This document shows, one piece after another, positions 16,223-24,066 of a stretch of 40,977 nt of DNA. The notes under the pieces were generated by a model that worked only from the letters and a program-made list of their open reading frames with translations, was not told the origin of the DNA and searched no databases. The stretch is from an uncultured Alistipes sp. (GTDB taxonomy: Bacteria > Bacteroidota > Bacteroidia > Bacteroidales > Rikenellaceae): positions 1-40,977 of the forward strand of contig URRP01000023.1 in assembly GCA_900550375.1 (NCBI GenBank), written 5' to 3'. Both the position numbers and the translations under genes were made by a program. How positions within the stretch are numbered: position 1 is the stretch's first letter; each line of letters opens with the position of its first letter.

Positions 16223-16933
16223 TTACATCGGCACTTCGATCAGCAAAAGACGTGAATTTCCGCCGCTGCGCAGCGTAAGGCGGTCCGTCTGGCGGATGCC
16301 CATGCCGTCCCGTGTTCGGAGCGTCTCTCCGGCGGCCTCGACGGTACCCTCCAGCACGAAGAGATAGACGCCGTGGCCGGGACTGTGGAGTTCATAGTCT
16401 GTTTCGACATCGGGCGTCAGGTCGAGCGTAGAGAGCCATGCCTTTTGGTGAATCCATCCCACGTGTTCGCTGCCGTGCCCCTCGGGTGCAACGATCGGCC
16501 GCAGCCGGTTGGGTTCGGCCTTTGCAAGGCGGATCTGCTCGTAGCGGGGTGTCACCTCGTCATGGTCGGGGAAGATCCAGATTTGCAGGAATTTCACTTC
16601 CCGATCGGGAAGGTTGTCGAATTCGCTGTGGACGACTCCCGTACCGGCCGACATCACCTGTATCTCGCCCGTCCGCAGTATTTCTCCGTGTCCCATGCTG
16701 TCCTCATGGCGCAGTTCGCCCGACAGGGGAATCGAGACGATCTCCATATTGTTGTGCGGATGCTGCCCGAAGCCCTCTCCGCCCGCAACCGTATCGTCGT
16801 TCAATACGCGCAGCGCGCCGAAGTGCATCCGTTGCGGGTTGTAGTAATCCGCGAAGCTGAATGTATGATAGGTCTGCAACCAGCCGTGGTCGAAGTAACC
16901 GCGTGTGACGGCCCGATGAATGATTTTCTCCAT
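16223..16933 (-). CDS. Pirin-family protein (bicupin)
   Basis: A 236-residue two-cupin protein. The N-terminal cupin has the metal site GQHPHNNMEIVSIPL and VVHSEF (two His in HPH, then His and Glu), which matches Fe-binding residues of YhaK/pirin-type proteins, some of which have quercetin 2,3-dioxygenase activity. FHFGALRVLNDD and SGNSRLLLIEVP-like strands complete the fold. Start MEKIIHRA at 16933 is preferred to an ATG 18 bases upstream because pirins begin near this point. It is alone on its strand between the LUD and Nudix genes. Its cellular role in bacteria is not settled. Confidence 0.9.
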   Translation of the reverse strand: MEKIIHRAVTRGYFDHGWLQTYHTFSFADYYNPQRMHFGALRVLNDDTVAGGEGFGQHPHNNMEIVSIPLSGELRHEDSMGHGEILRTGEIQVMSAGTGVVHSEFDNLPDREVKFLQIWIFPDHDEVTPRYEQIRLAKAEPNRLRPIVAPEGHGSEHVGWIHQKAWLSTLDLTPDVETDYELHSPGHGVYLFVLEGTVEAAGETLRTRDGMGIRQTDRLTLRSGGNSRLLLIEVPM

Positions 16934-17152
16934 AATTGTCTCTTGAAGCATTTTATCCGCGACCGATGCAAAAGCCGTTCCTAATCCCTCGAATCGACTT
17001 TCGGGGTATTCTTCGAGGGACGGACCGGCGGCAGCCTTATCGGCTTTTGTACCTCCGGCGCTAAGCAGCCGGCGGTCTTGGCGGGGCTGTTCTCCGTTTG
17101 AAGGGTTTTGTTTTGTTTCGGCCGAAGCCCCTCCCTCTCTCCTCTGAAAACG

Positions 17153-17181
17153 AACGGGCAGTCTGTTGCAGACTGCCCGTT
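17153..17181 (-). terminator. Nudix gene terminator
   Basis: A perfect 13-bp stem AACGGGCAGTCTG / CAGACTGCCCGTT with a three-base loop; on the minus strand it is followed by a CGTTTTC tract. It lies 22 bases after the Nudix stop. Confidence 0.8.
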
Positions 17182-17203
17182 TCCCTGCCTGCGGGAGGCC
17201 GTT

Positions 17204-17761
17204 TCATGCCCTGTGCTCGGCGATGTAACGCCACAGGGGTGCGGCCATCAATGCCTGTGCGATCCGGTTCTCTTCGAGCAGCCGGCGCACCTCGTCGAAG
17301 GTGAACAGATGGGTGCGAATATCCTCGCTCGCTTCGAGATGCTGTGTCGAAAGCGGACAGACGCCGGTGGCGAGAAACGTGTAGGTGAGATTCGTGTGGG
17401 TGGCGGGGTTGGCTGAGAGCACCATGTACTGCTCCCATTCTCCGCCGCCGTATCCGGTCTCTTCGTAGAGTTCACGGCGGGCGGCGTCGAGCGGCGTCGC
17501 ATCTTGCGGATCGCGCACGCCGGCGACGATTTCGTAGGAGGTACTCCCGAGTGCGTGACGGTACTGGTCGATGAAGAGAAACCGCCCGTCGCACGTGCGT
17601 GCGATGACGTTTATCCAGTCGGGGTATTCGAGGACGTAATAGGAGGGAATGCGTGCGCCGTTGGGTAGTTCGACGGCTTCGCGCCGCACGGTGAACCACG
17701 CTTCGTGAGCCAGATATTCGCTGCTCAGGACCTTCCAAGGTCGGTGTTCCGGTTGTTTCAT
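17204..17761 (-). CDS. Nudix hydrolase, ADP-sugar pyrophosphatase type
   Basis: A 185-residue protein with the Nudix core: a helix AARRELYEETGYG carrying the metal-binding RELxEE, preceded by EIVAGVRDP. The loop before the helix is one residue longer than the textbook Nudix box and lacks its first Glu. The YVLEYPDWINVIA and FIDQYRHALG strands resemble ADP-ribose pyrophosphatases, so hydrolysis of ADP-ribose or a similar nucleoside diphosphate sugar is likely. Start at 17761 (MKQPEHRP) is chosen because the promoter -7 at 17778-17785 excludes the longer frame. It is monocistronic with its own promoter and terminator. Confidence 0.85.
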   Translation of the reverse strand: MKQPEHRPWKVLSSEYLAHEAWFTVRREAVELPNGARIPSYYVLEYPDWINVIARTCDGRFLFIDQYRHALGSTSYEIVAGVRDPQDATPLDAARRELYEETGYGGGEWEQYMVLSANPATHTNLTYTFLATGVCPLSTQHLEASEDIRTHLFTFDEVRRLLEENRIAQALMAAPLWRYIAEHRA

Positions 17762-17777
17762 GGAGTTTGCTTTGCGA

Positions 17778-17809
17778 CAAAGATAGTGCAAGCCGAGTGC
17801 AAAAGCAAA
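17778..17809 (-). promoter_or_regulatory. Nudix gene promoter, carried on a repeat element
   Basis: On the minus strand: TTTG (17806-17809), 20 bases, TATCTTTG (17778-17785), a full consensus promoter. It is the proximal part of a 66-bp element found again in front of glyS. Confidence 0.8.
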
Positions 17810-17843
17810 CTTGTTTGCGTTTTGCCGAGGCGCCGCCTATCTA
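17778..17843 (-). repeat. 66-bp promoter-bearing repeat, copy A
   Basis: Aligned with 22605-22670: shared blocks are CAAAGATA, CGAGYGCARAAGCAAAC, a TTTG-containing centre, TTTTGCCGAGRCG and TATCTA at the far end, with the same total length. The gene-proximal half is a complete minus-strand promoter. It is followed by a partial tandem copy at 17863-17893. Confidence 0.7.
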
Positions 17844-17862
17844 CGCGGCGGCTCGTCCGCCG

Positions 17863-17893
17863 CAAAGTCGTGCAAGCCGAGTGCAAAAGCAAA
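17863..17893 (-). repeat. Partial tandem copy of the promoter repeat
   Basis: Bases 17870-17893 are identical to 17786-17809 (24 bases). The -7 block is altered (CAAAGTCG instead of CAAAGATA), so this copy probably does not start transcription. A short GC hairpin (GCGGCGG/CCGCCGC) separates it from copy A. Confidence 0.75.
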
Positions 17894-17980
17894 TGACAAC
17901 TGTCATGCTGAGCGAGCCGTAAGGCGAGCGTGAGCATCGCCCGAACCGATTCGGGAGGCACCTGTCTACACGGCGATTTC
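17894..17980. repeat. REP-like palindromic sequence
   Basis: Begins with the palindrome TGACAACTGTCA, continues with ATGCT...AGCAT (17904-17937) as an imperfect fold, and then a GGCACCTGTCTACACGGCG segment resembling the CCTATCTACGCGGCG part of copy A. It looks like a member of a dispersed non-coding repeat family; family identity is inferred. Confidence 0.45.
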
Positions 17981-18048
17981 GCGAGAAAAGATACGCATAA
18001 ATCGCAAAACGGAGCCATTTTCTTGCCGTTCGAAAGAGATATTTTCGT

Positions 18049-18056
18049 TATCTTTG
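18049..18056 (+). promoter_or_regulatory. -7 element of the CyuA-like gene
   Basis: TATCTTTG, full -7 match, 13 bases before the ATG. The nearest -33-like box is CTTG at 18022-18025, with 23-base spacing, longer than usual. Confidence 0.6.
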
Positions 18057-18069
18057 TTCCTATTAAATT

Positions 18070-19380
18070 ATGGAGAGTGTAATGATTCCATCTTCGCAGC
18101 GAAAAGCCATTGCCGACCTGCTTCGGCGCGAGGTCGTGCCGGCAATCGGATGTACCGAACCGATGGCCGTGGCATTGTGTACGGCGCGTGCCCGGGAACT
18201 GTTGGGCTGTATGCCCGAGCGCGTCGAGGTGCTGTTGAGCGCCAATATCCTCAAGAATGCGATGGGTGTCGGAATTCCCGGTACGGGGATGATCGGGCTG
18301 CCGATCGCCGTGGCGCTCGGTGCGCAGATCGGCCGGTCGGAATACGGACTGGAGGTGCTGCGCGACGTGACGCCCGAGGCGGTGGCGCGTGCGCGCGACT
18401 ATCTGGCGGCGGACGCCGTATCGGTCGCGCTCAAGGAGGGGATCTCCGAGGTGCTCTATGTCGAGGTACGCTGTTCGGCGGGCGGTCATGTCTCGGAAGC
18501 GGTGATCGCCGAAACCCATACGCAGTTCGTCTATCTGGCTAAGGACGGCGAGGTTGCGCTCGACCGGCGGACGGGATCGTCGTCCTGTGCGGAGGGGGAG
18601 TGCGTGTCGTTGACGCTGCAACGGGTTTTCGACTATGCCACGACGGCGCCGATCGACGAACTGGCCTTCATCGGCGAGGCGCGCCGGCTCAATATGGCTG
18701 CTGCCGAGCTGGCGCTCGGCGGCGAGTACGGCCATTCGCTGGGGCGGACACTCCGCGGCGAAAAAGAGCTGCACGTGATGGGCGATAGCCTCTTTTCCCG
18801 TATGCTGGCCTATACCTCGGCGGCCTGCGATGCCCGTATGGCGGGTGCGATGGTGCCGGTGATGAGTAACTCCGGCAGCGGCAATCAGGGAATTGCGGCG
18901 ACGGTGCCGGTGGCGGTCTATGCCGAGCAGACGGCCGCTTCGGAGGAGCAGACGCTCCGTGCGCTGGTGCTGAGCCATCTGACGGCTGTCTATATCAAGC
19001 AGAGTTTGGGTCGGTTGTCGGCCTTGTGCGGCTGTGTCGTGGCGGCTACGGGGTCGAGCTGCGGCATCACCTACCTGATGGGCGGCGGTTACCGCGAGGT
19101 GGCCTATGCCGTGCAGAATATGATCGCCAATCTGACCGGTATGATCTGCGACGGTGCGAAGCCCAGTTGTGCGCTCAAGGTGTCGAGCGGTGTTTCGACG
19201 GCGGTGATGTCGGCCTTGCTGGCCATCGAAGGGAAGTGCGTCACCTCGGTCGAGGGAATCATCGACGACGATGTGGATCACAGCATCCGCAACCTCACAG
19301 CCATCGGCCGCGACGGGATGACGGCGACCGACCGGCTGGTGCTCGACATTATGACGCATAAGAAATCGGCGGAGTGCTGA
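18070..19380 (+). CDS. UPF0597/CyuA-like L-cysteine desulfidase (serine dehydratase alpha-like)
   Basis: A 436-residue protein of the YhaM/CyuA (UPF0597) family: VVPAIGCTEPMAVAL near residue 25, GVGIPGTGMIGLP near 65, MSNSGSGNQGIAATVPV near 265 and conserved Cys in CGCVVAATGSSCG and GMICDGAKPSC. Family members bind an iron-sulfur cluster through such cysteines and break down L-cysteine to pyruvate, H2S and ammonia in anaerobic cells. The length matches E. coli CyuA (436). It has its own promoter and no CyuP-like transporter nearby. Serine dehydratase activity is a possible alternative. Confidence 0.9.
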   Translation: MESVMIPSSQRKAIADLLRREVVPAIGCTEPMAVALCTARARELLGCMPERVEVLLSANILKNAMGVGIPGTGMIGLPIAVALGAQIGRSEYGLEVLRDVTPEAVARARDYLAADAVSVALKEGISEVLYVEVRCSAGGHVSEAVIAETHTQFVYLAKDGEVALDRRTGSSSCAEGECVSLTLQRVFDYATTAPIDELAFIGEARRLNMAAAELALGGEYGHSLGRTLRGEKELHVMGDSLFSRMLAYTSAACDARMAGAMVPVMSNSGSGNQGIAATVPVAVYAEQTAASEEQTLRALVLSHLTAVYIKQSLGRLSALCGCVVAATGSSCGITYLMGGGYREVAYAVQNMIANLTGMICDGAKPSCALKVSSGVSTAVMSALLAIEGKCVTSVEGIIDDDVDHSIRNLTAIGRDGMTATDRLVLDIMTHKKSAEC

Positions 19381-19427
19381 AGCTTATGAATACGGTGTCG
19401 CGCTGAAGGACGCCGTTCGTATCGGGG

Positions 19428-19757
19428 TCAGTGTCCCGCGCCGCCCCAGAGATTCAGAATGACGACGCCGACGACCACCAAGGCGATGCCGGCAATGCCT
19501 GCCGGAGTCAGATGCTCGCGAAACAGCAGGATCGAAAGCAACGTCGCGGCGACGATTCCCAGTGCGCACCATGTGGCATAGGCGATGCTCAGCGGCATGA
19601 AATGCAGGGCTTTCGACAGGCTGTAAAAACAGAATACGTACGCAGCGACGCACCCCAGCGACGGCCATAGCCGCGTGAATCCTTCGGTGTATTTGAGCAG
19701 GGTCGTTCCTGCCAGTTCTGCGGCGATCGCCACCGTTAACCAGATGTAACCGATCAT
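19428..19757 (-). CDS. Small multidrug resistance (SMR/EmrE-type) transporter
   Basis: A 109-residue four-helix membrane protein. The essential Glu of SMR proteins is in helix 1 (IAAELAGTTLLK), the SIAYATWCALG motif is at the start of helix 3, and GIALVVVGVVILNL forms helix 4. It should act as a dimer exchanging protons for cationic drugs or guanidinium-type compounds. It converges on the CyuA-like gene. A CAAAGATA at 19860-19867 (TATCTTTG on the minus strand), about 100 bases upstream, is the probable -7 element. Confidence 0.9.
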   Translation of the reverse strand: MIGYIWLTVAIAAELAGTTLLKYTEGFTRLWPSLGCVAAYVFCFYSLSKALHFMPLSIAYATWCALGIVAATLLSILLFREHLTPAGIAGIALVVVGVVILNLWGGAGH

Positions 19758-19859
19758 AAGGTCGTTTGTTTTGCCTCCGCGAAAATCGGATCAGCCGAGG
19801 AGGGAATCGGACGCAGCCGATCTGCTCGGGCGGATCTCTCCAAGCGGAGTTTTCTTGTG

Positions 19860-19867
19860 CAAAGATA
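19860..19867 (-). promoter_or_regulatory. Probable -7 element of the SMR gene
   Basis: TATCTTTG on the minus strand, full match; the -33 box is not clear. The transcript would have a leader of about 95 bases. Confidence 0.45.
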
Positions 19868-19935
19868 GCTAAAAACAGCCGTTTCGAGCTCTCTTTTTAC
19901 GCGTGAATCCGCCTGCGGATTGTTGCGGCAGGATG

Positions 19936-19967
19936 AAAAAACGCCGCCGCGGAGTCCGCGGCGGCGT
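19936..19967 (-). terminator. def operon terminator
   Basis: A 12-bp GC-rich stem ACGCCGCCGCGG / CCGCGGCGGCGT with a tight loop; on the minus strand it is followed by T6. It lies 21 bases after the def stop. Confidence 0.9.
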
Positions 19968-19987
19968 TCGGAAGGCGCAATCCGCGC

Positions 19988-20533
19988 CTATTTCGTTTTG
20001 TACGAACAGCTGTATTTTCCGCCTGCGAGTTTTTGCAACTTGCTTCTCAGCAGATTGCGGCGCAGCGGTGCAAGCCGGTCGGTAAAGACCTTGCCTTCGA
20101 TGTGATCGTATTCATGCTGGATCACGCGGGCGGGCAGGCCGGTGAACTCCTCGTCGTGTTCCACGAACTTCTCGTCCATATAACGCATACGGATCGAAAC
20201 GGGCCGCCGCACGTCCTCGTGCAGTCCCGGCAGCGAGAGACATCCCTCGTTGAAGAGCGAGGTCTGCTCCGACCGCTCGTAGATTTCGGCGTTGAGGAAG
20301 GCTCGGCGGTAGTCGGCCAGCTCGGGATGATCTTCGCCCCACGGCGTACAGTCGACGATGAACAGACGGATGTTCTTGCCGATTTGCGGTGCGGCGAGTC
20401 CCACGCCGTCGGCCTCGCCGAGCGTGAGAAACATATCCTCGATCAGCTTTTCCAGTTCGGGATAATCGGGAGCGATGGTTTCACAAGGGTTGCGCAGTAC
20501 CTGCGAACCGTAGATGACAATCGGGTAAATCAT
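19988..20533 (-). CDS. def: Peptide deformylase
   Basis: A 181-residue metalloenzyme that removes the N-formyl group from new proteins. All three signature motifs are present: GVGLAAPQIG (motif 1, about residue 44), EGCLSLPG (motif 2, metal-binding Cys) and QHEYDHIEG (motif 3, HExxH). Full length for the family. It is the last gene of glyS-ruvX-def; 53 bases separate it from ruvX. Confidence 0.97.
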   Translation of the reverse strand: MIYPIVIYGSQVLRNPCETIAPDYPELEKLIEDMFLTLGEADGVGLAAPQIGKNIRLFIVDCTPWGEDHPELADYRRAFLNAEIYERSEQTSLFNEGCLSLPGLHEDVRRPVSIRMRYMDEKFVEHDEEFTGLPARVIQHEYDHIEGKVFTDRLAPLRRNLLRSKLQKLAGGKYSCSYKTK

Positions 20534-20586
20534 ATATATTCGTTCAATATGCTTCGTCCGCAGCGGCGCCGAGGCCGTACGGCGGT

Positions 20587-21015
20587 TTATCTTCTCTGTT
20601 CTGCGCCCTGACTCGACATGAAATCCTCGAGGATGATCGTCGCCGAGATTTTGTCTACCAAGGCACGGTTGCGGCGTGCCATCTTCCGCAGGCCGCCGTC
20701 GAGCATGGCGCGGTGGGCGATCACCGACGTGAACCGTTCGTCGTAGAGGATGACGTCGATCGAGGGGTAGGTACGATGCAGCCGCGCTACGAGCGGCAGG
20801 ACGAAACGCATCGTTTCCGACGGAGCGCCGTTCATCTTCGTGGGCTTGCCCACTACGATGATCGAAACGTCTTCTCGGGCGATATATTGTGCCAGAAAGC
20901 GCTCCAGCTCGCGCGTTTCGACCGTAGCAAGCCCTCCAGCAATCAATTGCAGCGGATCGCTTACGGCAATTCCCGTGCGGCGTGTGCCATAGTCTATGGC
21001 AAGTATGCGAGCCAT
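20587..21015 (-). CDS. ruvX: Putative pre-16S rRNA nuclease / Holliday junction resolvase YqgF
   Basis: A 142-residue RNase H-fold protein. ARILAIDYGTRRTGIAVSD holds the first catalytic Asp (D8); VVGKPTKMNG is the second strand motif; LYDERFTSVIAHRAM holds the Glu; the late Asp in VDKISATIIL (about residue 120) completes the site. YqgF/RuvX proteins process the 5' end of pre-16S rRNA. It begins 3 bases after the glyS stop, so the two are translationally close. Confidence 0.94.
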   Translation of the reverse strand: MARILAIDYGTRRTGIAVSDPLQLIAGGLATVETRELERFLAQYIAREDVSIIVVGKPTKMNGAPSETMRFVLPLVARLHRTYPSIDVILYDERFTSVIAHRAMLDGGLRKMARRNRALVDKISATIILEDFMSSQGAEQRR

Positions 21016-21018
21016 AGA

Positions 21019-22563
21019 TTACAGGTTCAGCTTTCTGAAGAGCTTGCGGTAGGAGACTTCGTCGTCCACCATTCGGTAGAGATCGTCGATGGCCACGCGC
21101 TCCTGCTGCATCGTGTCGCGGTGACGCACGGTGACGGTGCGGTCTTCGAGCGTCTGGTGGTCGACCGTCACGCAGAACGGCGTGCCGACGGCATCCTGAC
21201 GGCGGTAACGCTTGCCGATCGAGTCCTTTTCATCGTACACCACATTGAAATCGTACTTCAGCAGGTCGATGATCTGCTGCGCCACGTCGGGCAGCCCGTC
21301 CTTCTTCACCAGCGGCATCACGGCGACCTTGACCGGCGCCAGTGCGGGCGGGAAGGCCAGCACGACGCGGCTCTCGCCGTTTTCGAGCTGCTCTTCCTTG
21401 TAGGCGGCCGAAAGCACCTGAAGCACCATTCGGTCTACGCCGATCGAGGTCTCGACGACGTAGGGTACGTAGCTTTCGCCCGTCTCGGGATCGAAGTACT
21501 GTATCTTCTTGCCCGAGAATTTCTGATGGCTGCCCAGATCGAAGTCCGTGCGCGAGTGGATGCCCTCCACCTCCTTGAAGCCGAAGGGGAAATTATACTC
21601 GATGTCGGTGGCGGCGTTGGCGTAGTGCGCCAGCTTCTCATGGTCGTGGAAACGATACTGGTCGTCGCCGAAGCCCAGCGCGCGGTGCCAAGCCATGCGG
21701 GTCTCCTTCCACTGGTTCCACCACTTCATCTCTTCGCCCGGGCGGACGAAGAACTGCATCTCCATCTGCTCGAATTCGCGCATACGGAAGATGAACTGCC
21801 GCGCGACGATCTCGTTGCGGAACGCTTTGCCGATCTGCGCGATGCCGAACGGGAGTTTCATGCGGCCCGTCTTCTGGACGTTGAGGAAGTTGACGAAGAT
21901 GCCCTGTGCCGTTTCGGGCCGCAGGTAGATCGTATTGGCACCTTCGGCCGTCGACCCCATCTGCGTGGAGAACATCAGGTTGAACTGCCGCACCTCGGTC
22001 CAGTTGCGCGTGCCCGAGATGGGGCAGGCGATCTCGCAGTCGAGAATGATCTGCCGCAGTCCGGTCAGATCGTTGGCGTTCATCGTCTCGGCGAAACGTC
22101 GGTGCACCTCGTCGCGTTTGGCGGCCGTCTCTACGACACGGGGCGACGTCGCGCGGTATTTCTCTTCGTCGAACGAATCACCGAAGCGTTTGCGGGCCTT
22201 TTCGACCTCTTTTTCGATCTTATCGTCCTGCTTGGCGATCCACTCCTCGATCAGCACGTCGGCACGATACCGCTTCTTCGAATCCTTGTTGTCGATCAGC
22301 GGATCGTTGAAAGCCGAGACGTGTCCCGAAGCCTCCCACGTTTTGGGGTGCATGAAGATCGCGGCGTCGATACCCACGATATTTTCGTGGAGCTTGACCA
22401 TCGAATCCCACCAGTAGCGCTTGACGTTGTTCTTCAGCTCGACGCCGTTCTGACCGTAGTCGTAAACGGCGCCCAGACCGTCGTAAATCTCGCTCGACGG
22501 GAAGATGAACCCGTACTCCTTGCAGTGGGCCACGAGTTTCTTGAAAAGTTCGTCCTGAGTCAT
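21019..22563 (-). CDS. glyS: Glycine--tRNA ligase (single-chain, class II)
   Basis: A 514-residue class IIa synthetase of the eukaryote/archaeal-like alpha2 type (glyQS), not the E. coli alpha2beta2 type. Class II motifs are visible: YLRPETAQGIFVNF (motif 2 region), FRNEIVARQFIFRMREFEQMEMQ, and the motif 3 GVDRMVLQVL; the anticodon-binding domain starts near residue 410 (APVKVAVMPLV). The ATG at 22563 is supported by the promoter -7 at 22605-22612, which excludes the longer frame. It leads the glyS-ruvX-def unit. Confidence 0.96.
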   Translation of the reverse strand: MTQDELFKKLVAHCKEYGFIFPSSEIYDGLGAVYDYGQNGVELKNNVKRYWWDSMVKLHENIVGIDAAIFMHPKTWEASGHVSAFNDPLIDNKDSKKRYRADVLIEEWIAKQDDKIEKEVEKARKRFGDSFDEEKYRATSPRVVETAAKRDEVHRRFAETMNANDLTGLRQIILDCEIACPISGTRNWTEVRQFNLMFSTQMGSTAEGANTIYLRPETAQGIFVNFLNVQKTGRMKLPFGIAQIGKAFRNEIVARQFIFRMREFEQMEMQFFVRPGEEMKWWNQWKETRMAWHRALGFGDDQYRFHDHEKLAHYANAATDIEYNFPFGFKEVEGIHSRTDFDLGSHQKFSGKKIQYFDPETGESYVPYVVETSIGVDRMVLQVLSAAYKEEQLENGESRVVLAFPPALAPVKVAVMPLVKKDGLPDVAQQIIDLLKYDFNVVYDEKDSIGKRYRRQDAVGTPFCVTVDHQTLEDRTVTVRHRDTMQQERVAIDDLYRMVDDEVSYRKLFRKLNL

Positions 22564-22604
22564 AGTCGTATATCGTATTTTGTTTTGCAGATGATTCCAA
22601 TCGA

Positions 22605-22636
22605 CAAAGATACGAAAAGTCGAGCGCAGAAGCAAA
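22605..22636 (-). promoter_or_regulatory. glyS promoter, carried on a repeat element
   Basis: On the minus strand: TTTG (22633-22636), 20 bases, TATCTTTG (22605-22612), a full consensus, about 40 bases before the glyS ATG. Confidence 0.82.
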
Positions 22637-22670
22637 CGTTTCGTTTGATTTTGCCGAGACGGAGTATCTA
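22605..22670 (-). repeat. 66-bp promoter-bearing repeat, copy B
   Basis: Same length and block order as 17778-17843 (see copy A), with differences mainly in the spacer between the -7 and -33 boxes and in the centre. Both copies sit with the promoter half next to a minus-strand gene. Confidence 0.7.
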
Positions 22671-22921
22671 AGGCGTAGCCAAAGGTACGAAATAATATCG
22701 TTAATCGTTTCGATTAGAATCGTAAAAATTCTGCGGCGAAACCGAATGGACGATCGGACGGATGCTTTGTGCATGGATTGGCAACGTAATATTGTAATTC
22801 TGTGTATAATAGCTCGTTTCACAGGGCGCCGGCAACCGTTGAAAAACCGACTAAAATGCCTCTATCGGTAGGTTCTGCTGGAATCTGCGGTGCGGGTTAT
22901 CGCTTATTTTTCATATAAAAA

Positions 22922-22953
22922 CTTGCATAGATTTGCGTTTTTTCATACATTTG
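22922..22953 (+). promoter_or_regulatory. Possible promoter reading into the fold-back element
   Basis: CTTG (22922-22925), 20 bases, TACATTTG (22946-22953): full -7 and one-mismatch -33. A transcript would start about 40 bases before the inverted repeat at 23002. Confidence 0.5.
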
Positions 22954-23001
22954 AGTACGGTTTCCGCACGTTTTGCATATGGAAACCGGCTCGAACCTGT
23001 T

Positions 23002-23134
23002 ATGTGTAGATGAAAAGTGGAATTTTTGTTAGGATTATGACAGGTAGACGGAAAGTTCGTGTTTGCCCTTGTGCGTTAGGCATGGGCTTGCCCGTCTGTC
23101 TTTTAGAGTAAATTCCACTACTTCATCTACACAT
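23002..23134. repeat. Imperfect 25-bp inverted repeat enclosing about 85 bases
   Basis: ATGTGTAGATGAA(A)AGTGGAATTT at 23002-23025 pairs with 23110-23134 over about 23 of 25 positions. Inside, GACA(ggta)GACGG (23039-23051) can pair with CCGTCTGTC (23092-23100), and GCCC/GGGC can close an inner loop. The whole can form one long hairpin in RNA or a cruciform in DNA. No transposase is nearby. Confidence 0.65.
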
Positions 23135-23461
23135 GGGTTAAGTCCGTGCCTTCCGCACATTTGTGTTCGGAGGGACGGCTTCGACCGAGCGGAGTCGAAG
23201 ATGATTTGCGATGTGTGTTTTGGGACATCCCGCATCGACCTTCGGCTTCGGGAACTGCGGACAGGATTCGTCTTCTTGGGAGGGACGCCGGATCTCGGTC
23301 CGTCCGAATCGTACGTACAAAAAAACTTGTGTGTGGCAGGCTGCCGATCGGGAACGAAGTTCCTTCCGGCGGCGGTTGCGGCTTCGGACGGGAGGTTATT
23401 CGCCGGTGGATACGGGAAAATGCTTCGTCCGTTATGAAAGATACTTAATCTTACACATTGT

Positions 23462-24010
23462 ATGGACATCAAGTTTTTTGTACCTTATCTCGAAGCGAAG
23501 AAACAGCTCGATATTCGGGCTTCGATCGTCGGCCGTTGGCTGGAAATCGGATCGTATGAAGACCGTCGGGGTGACGGTACGTGGCGAAGGGCGCGTAATT
23601 CGCGGATAGACCCCGATTTTTCCGTCTGGCTGCTCGATTTCAAAGATCGTAACAGACTGGTTCGCACCGAAGTTCCGTCCGGGAAACGACGTTATGCGAT
23701 CGTTCCCGACATCGATCTGAACGAAATCCCCGATTTGAAAAAATTACCCTATGCAGCCGGAGCGCTGGCTGTGCAGCACGATGCGGCGACCGACAGCTAC
23801 TATGAAGTGGGCGAGTCCGGTCTGCTTTCGGTGCGTCGGGAGTACTCGGATTATATGGAGTATCGGTTCAACCGGCGCAGCGGAGAGTTGGTGCTCCCCG
23901 AGGGACGGATGCTCGTCATGCGTCTCGACGAGGAGGAGATGTGGCTGATGGATCACGATCAGTACGAATTGGAGTATCCGACCGTTGTGCGTTTCCGACG
24001 TTTGAAATAG
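23462..24010 (+). CDS. Hypothetical protein, 182 residues
   Basis: A clean open frame from ATG 23462. There is no signal peptide or membrane helix. The composition is rich in charged and aromatic residues with alternating strand-like segments (GRWLEIGSYED, RRYAIVPDIDL, YMEYRFNRRSGELVLP, PTVVRFRRLK), suggesting an all-beta fold. I recognise no family. An in-frame stop 25 bases upstream rules out a longer form. There is no obvious ribosome-binding site. It is convergent with radC and follows the gene-poor stretch. Confidence 0.6.
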   Translation: MDIKFFVPYLEAKKQLDIRASIVGRWLEIGSYEDRRGDGTWRRARNSRIDPDFSVWLLDFKDRNRLVRTEVPSGKRRYAIVPDIDLNEIPDLKKLPYAAGALAVQHDAATDSYYEVGESGLLSVRREYSDYMEYRFNRRSGELVLPEGRMLVMRLDEEEMWLMDHDQYELEYPTVVRFRRLK

Positions 24011-24066
24011 GAGGGCGGCCGCTCCGCAGAGATCGCGAGCGCGTCGAGAAGTCTCTGTGTGCCGTT

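Larger units (their letters stand above)
22671..23461. other. Long gene-poor stretch with structured sequence
   Basis: About 790 bases without a convincing gene. Short open frames exist on both strands, but none has a recognisable protein pattern. It contains a possible plus-strand promoter (CTTG 22922-22925, 20 bases, TACATTTG 22946-22953), a fold-back structure at 23002-23134, and further hairpins such as CTTCGAC/GTCGAAG at about 23178-23200. An uncharacterised RNA gene or a decayed mobile element is possible. Confidence 0.5.

Noticed and set aside
17863..17893. Second active promoter upstream of the Nudix gene
   Set aside because: The -7 block reads CGACTTTG on the minus strand instead of TATCTTTG, so the TA is lost.
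23035..23472. 145-codon minus-strand frame (and overlapping plus-strand frames) in the gene-poor stretch
   Set aside because: No domain pattern, no start signals, and the frame runs through hairpins and the inverted repeat; more likely non-coding.
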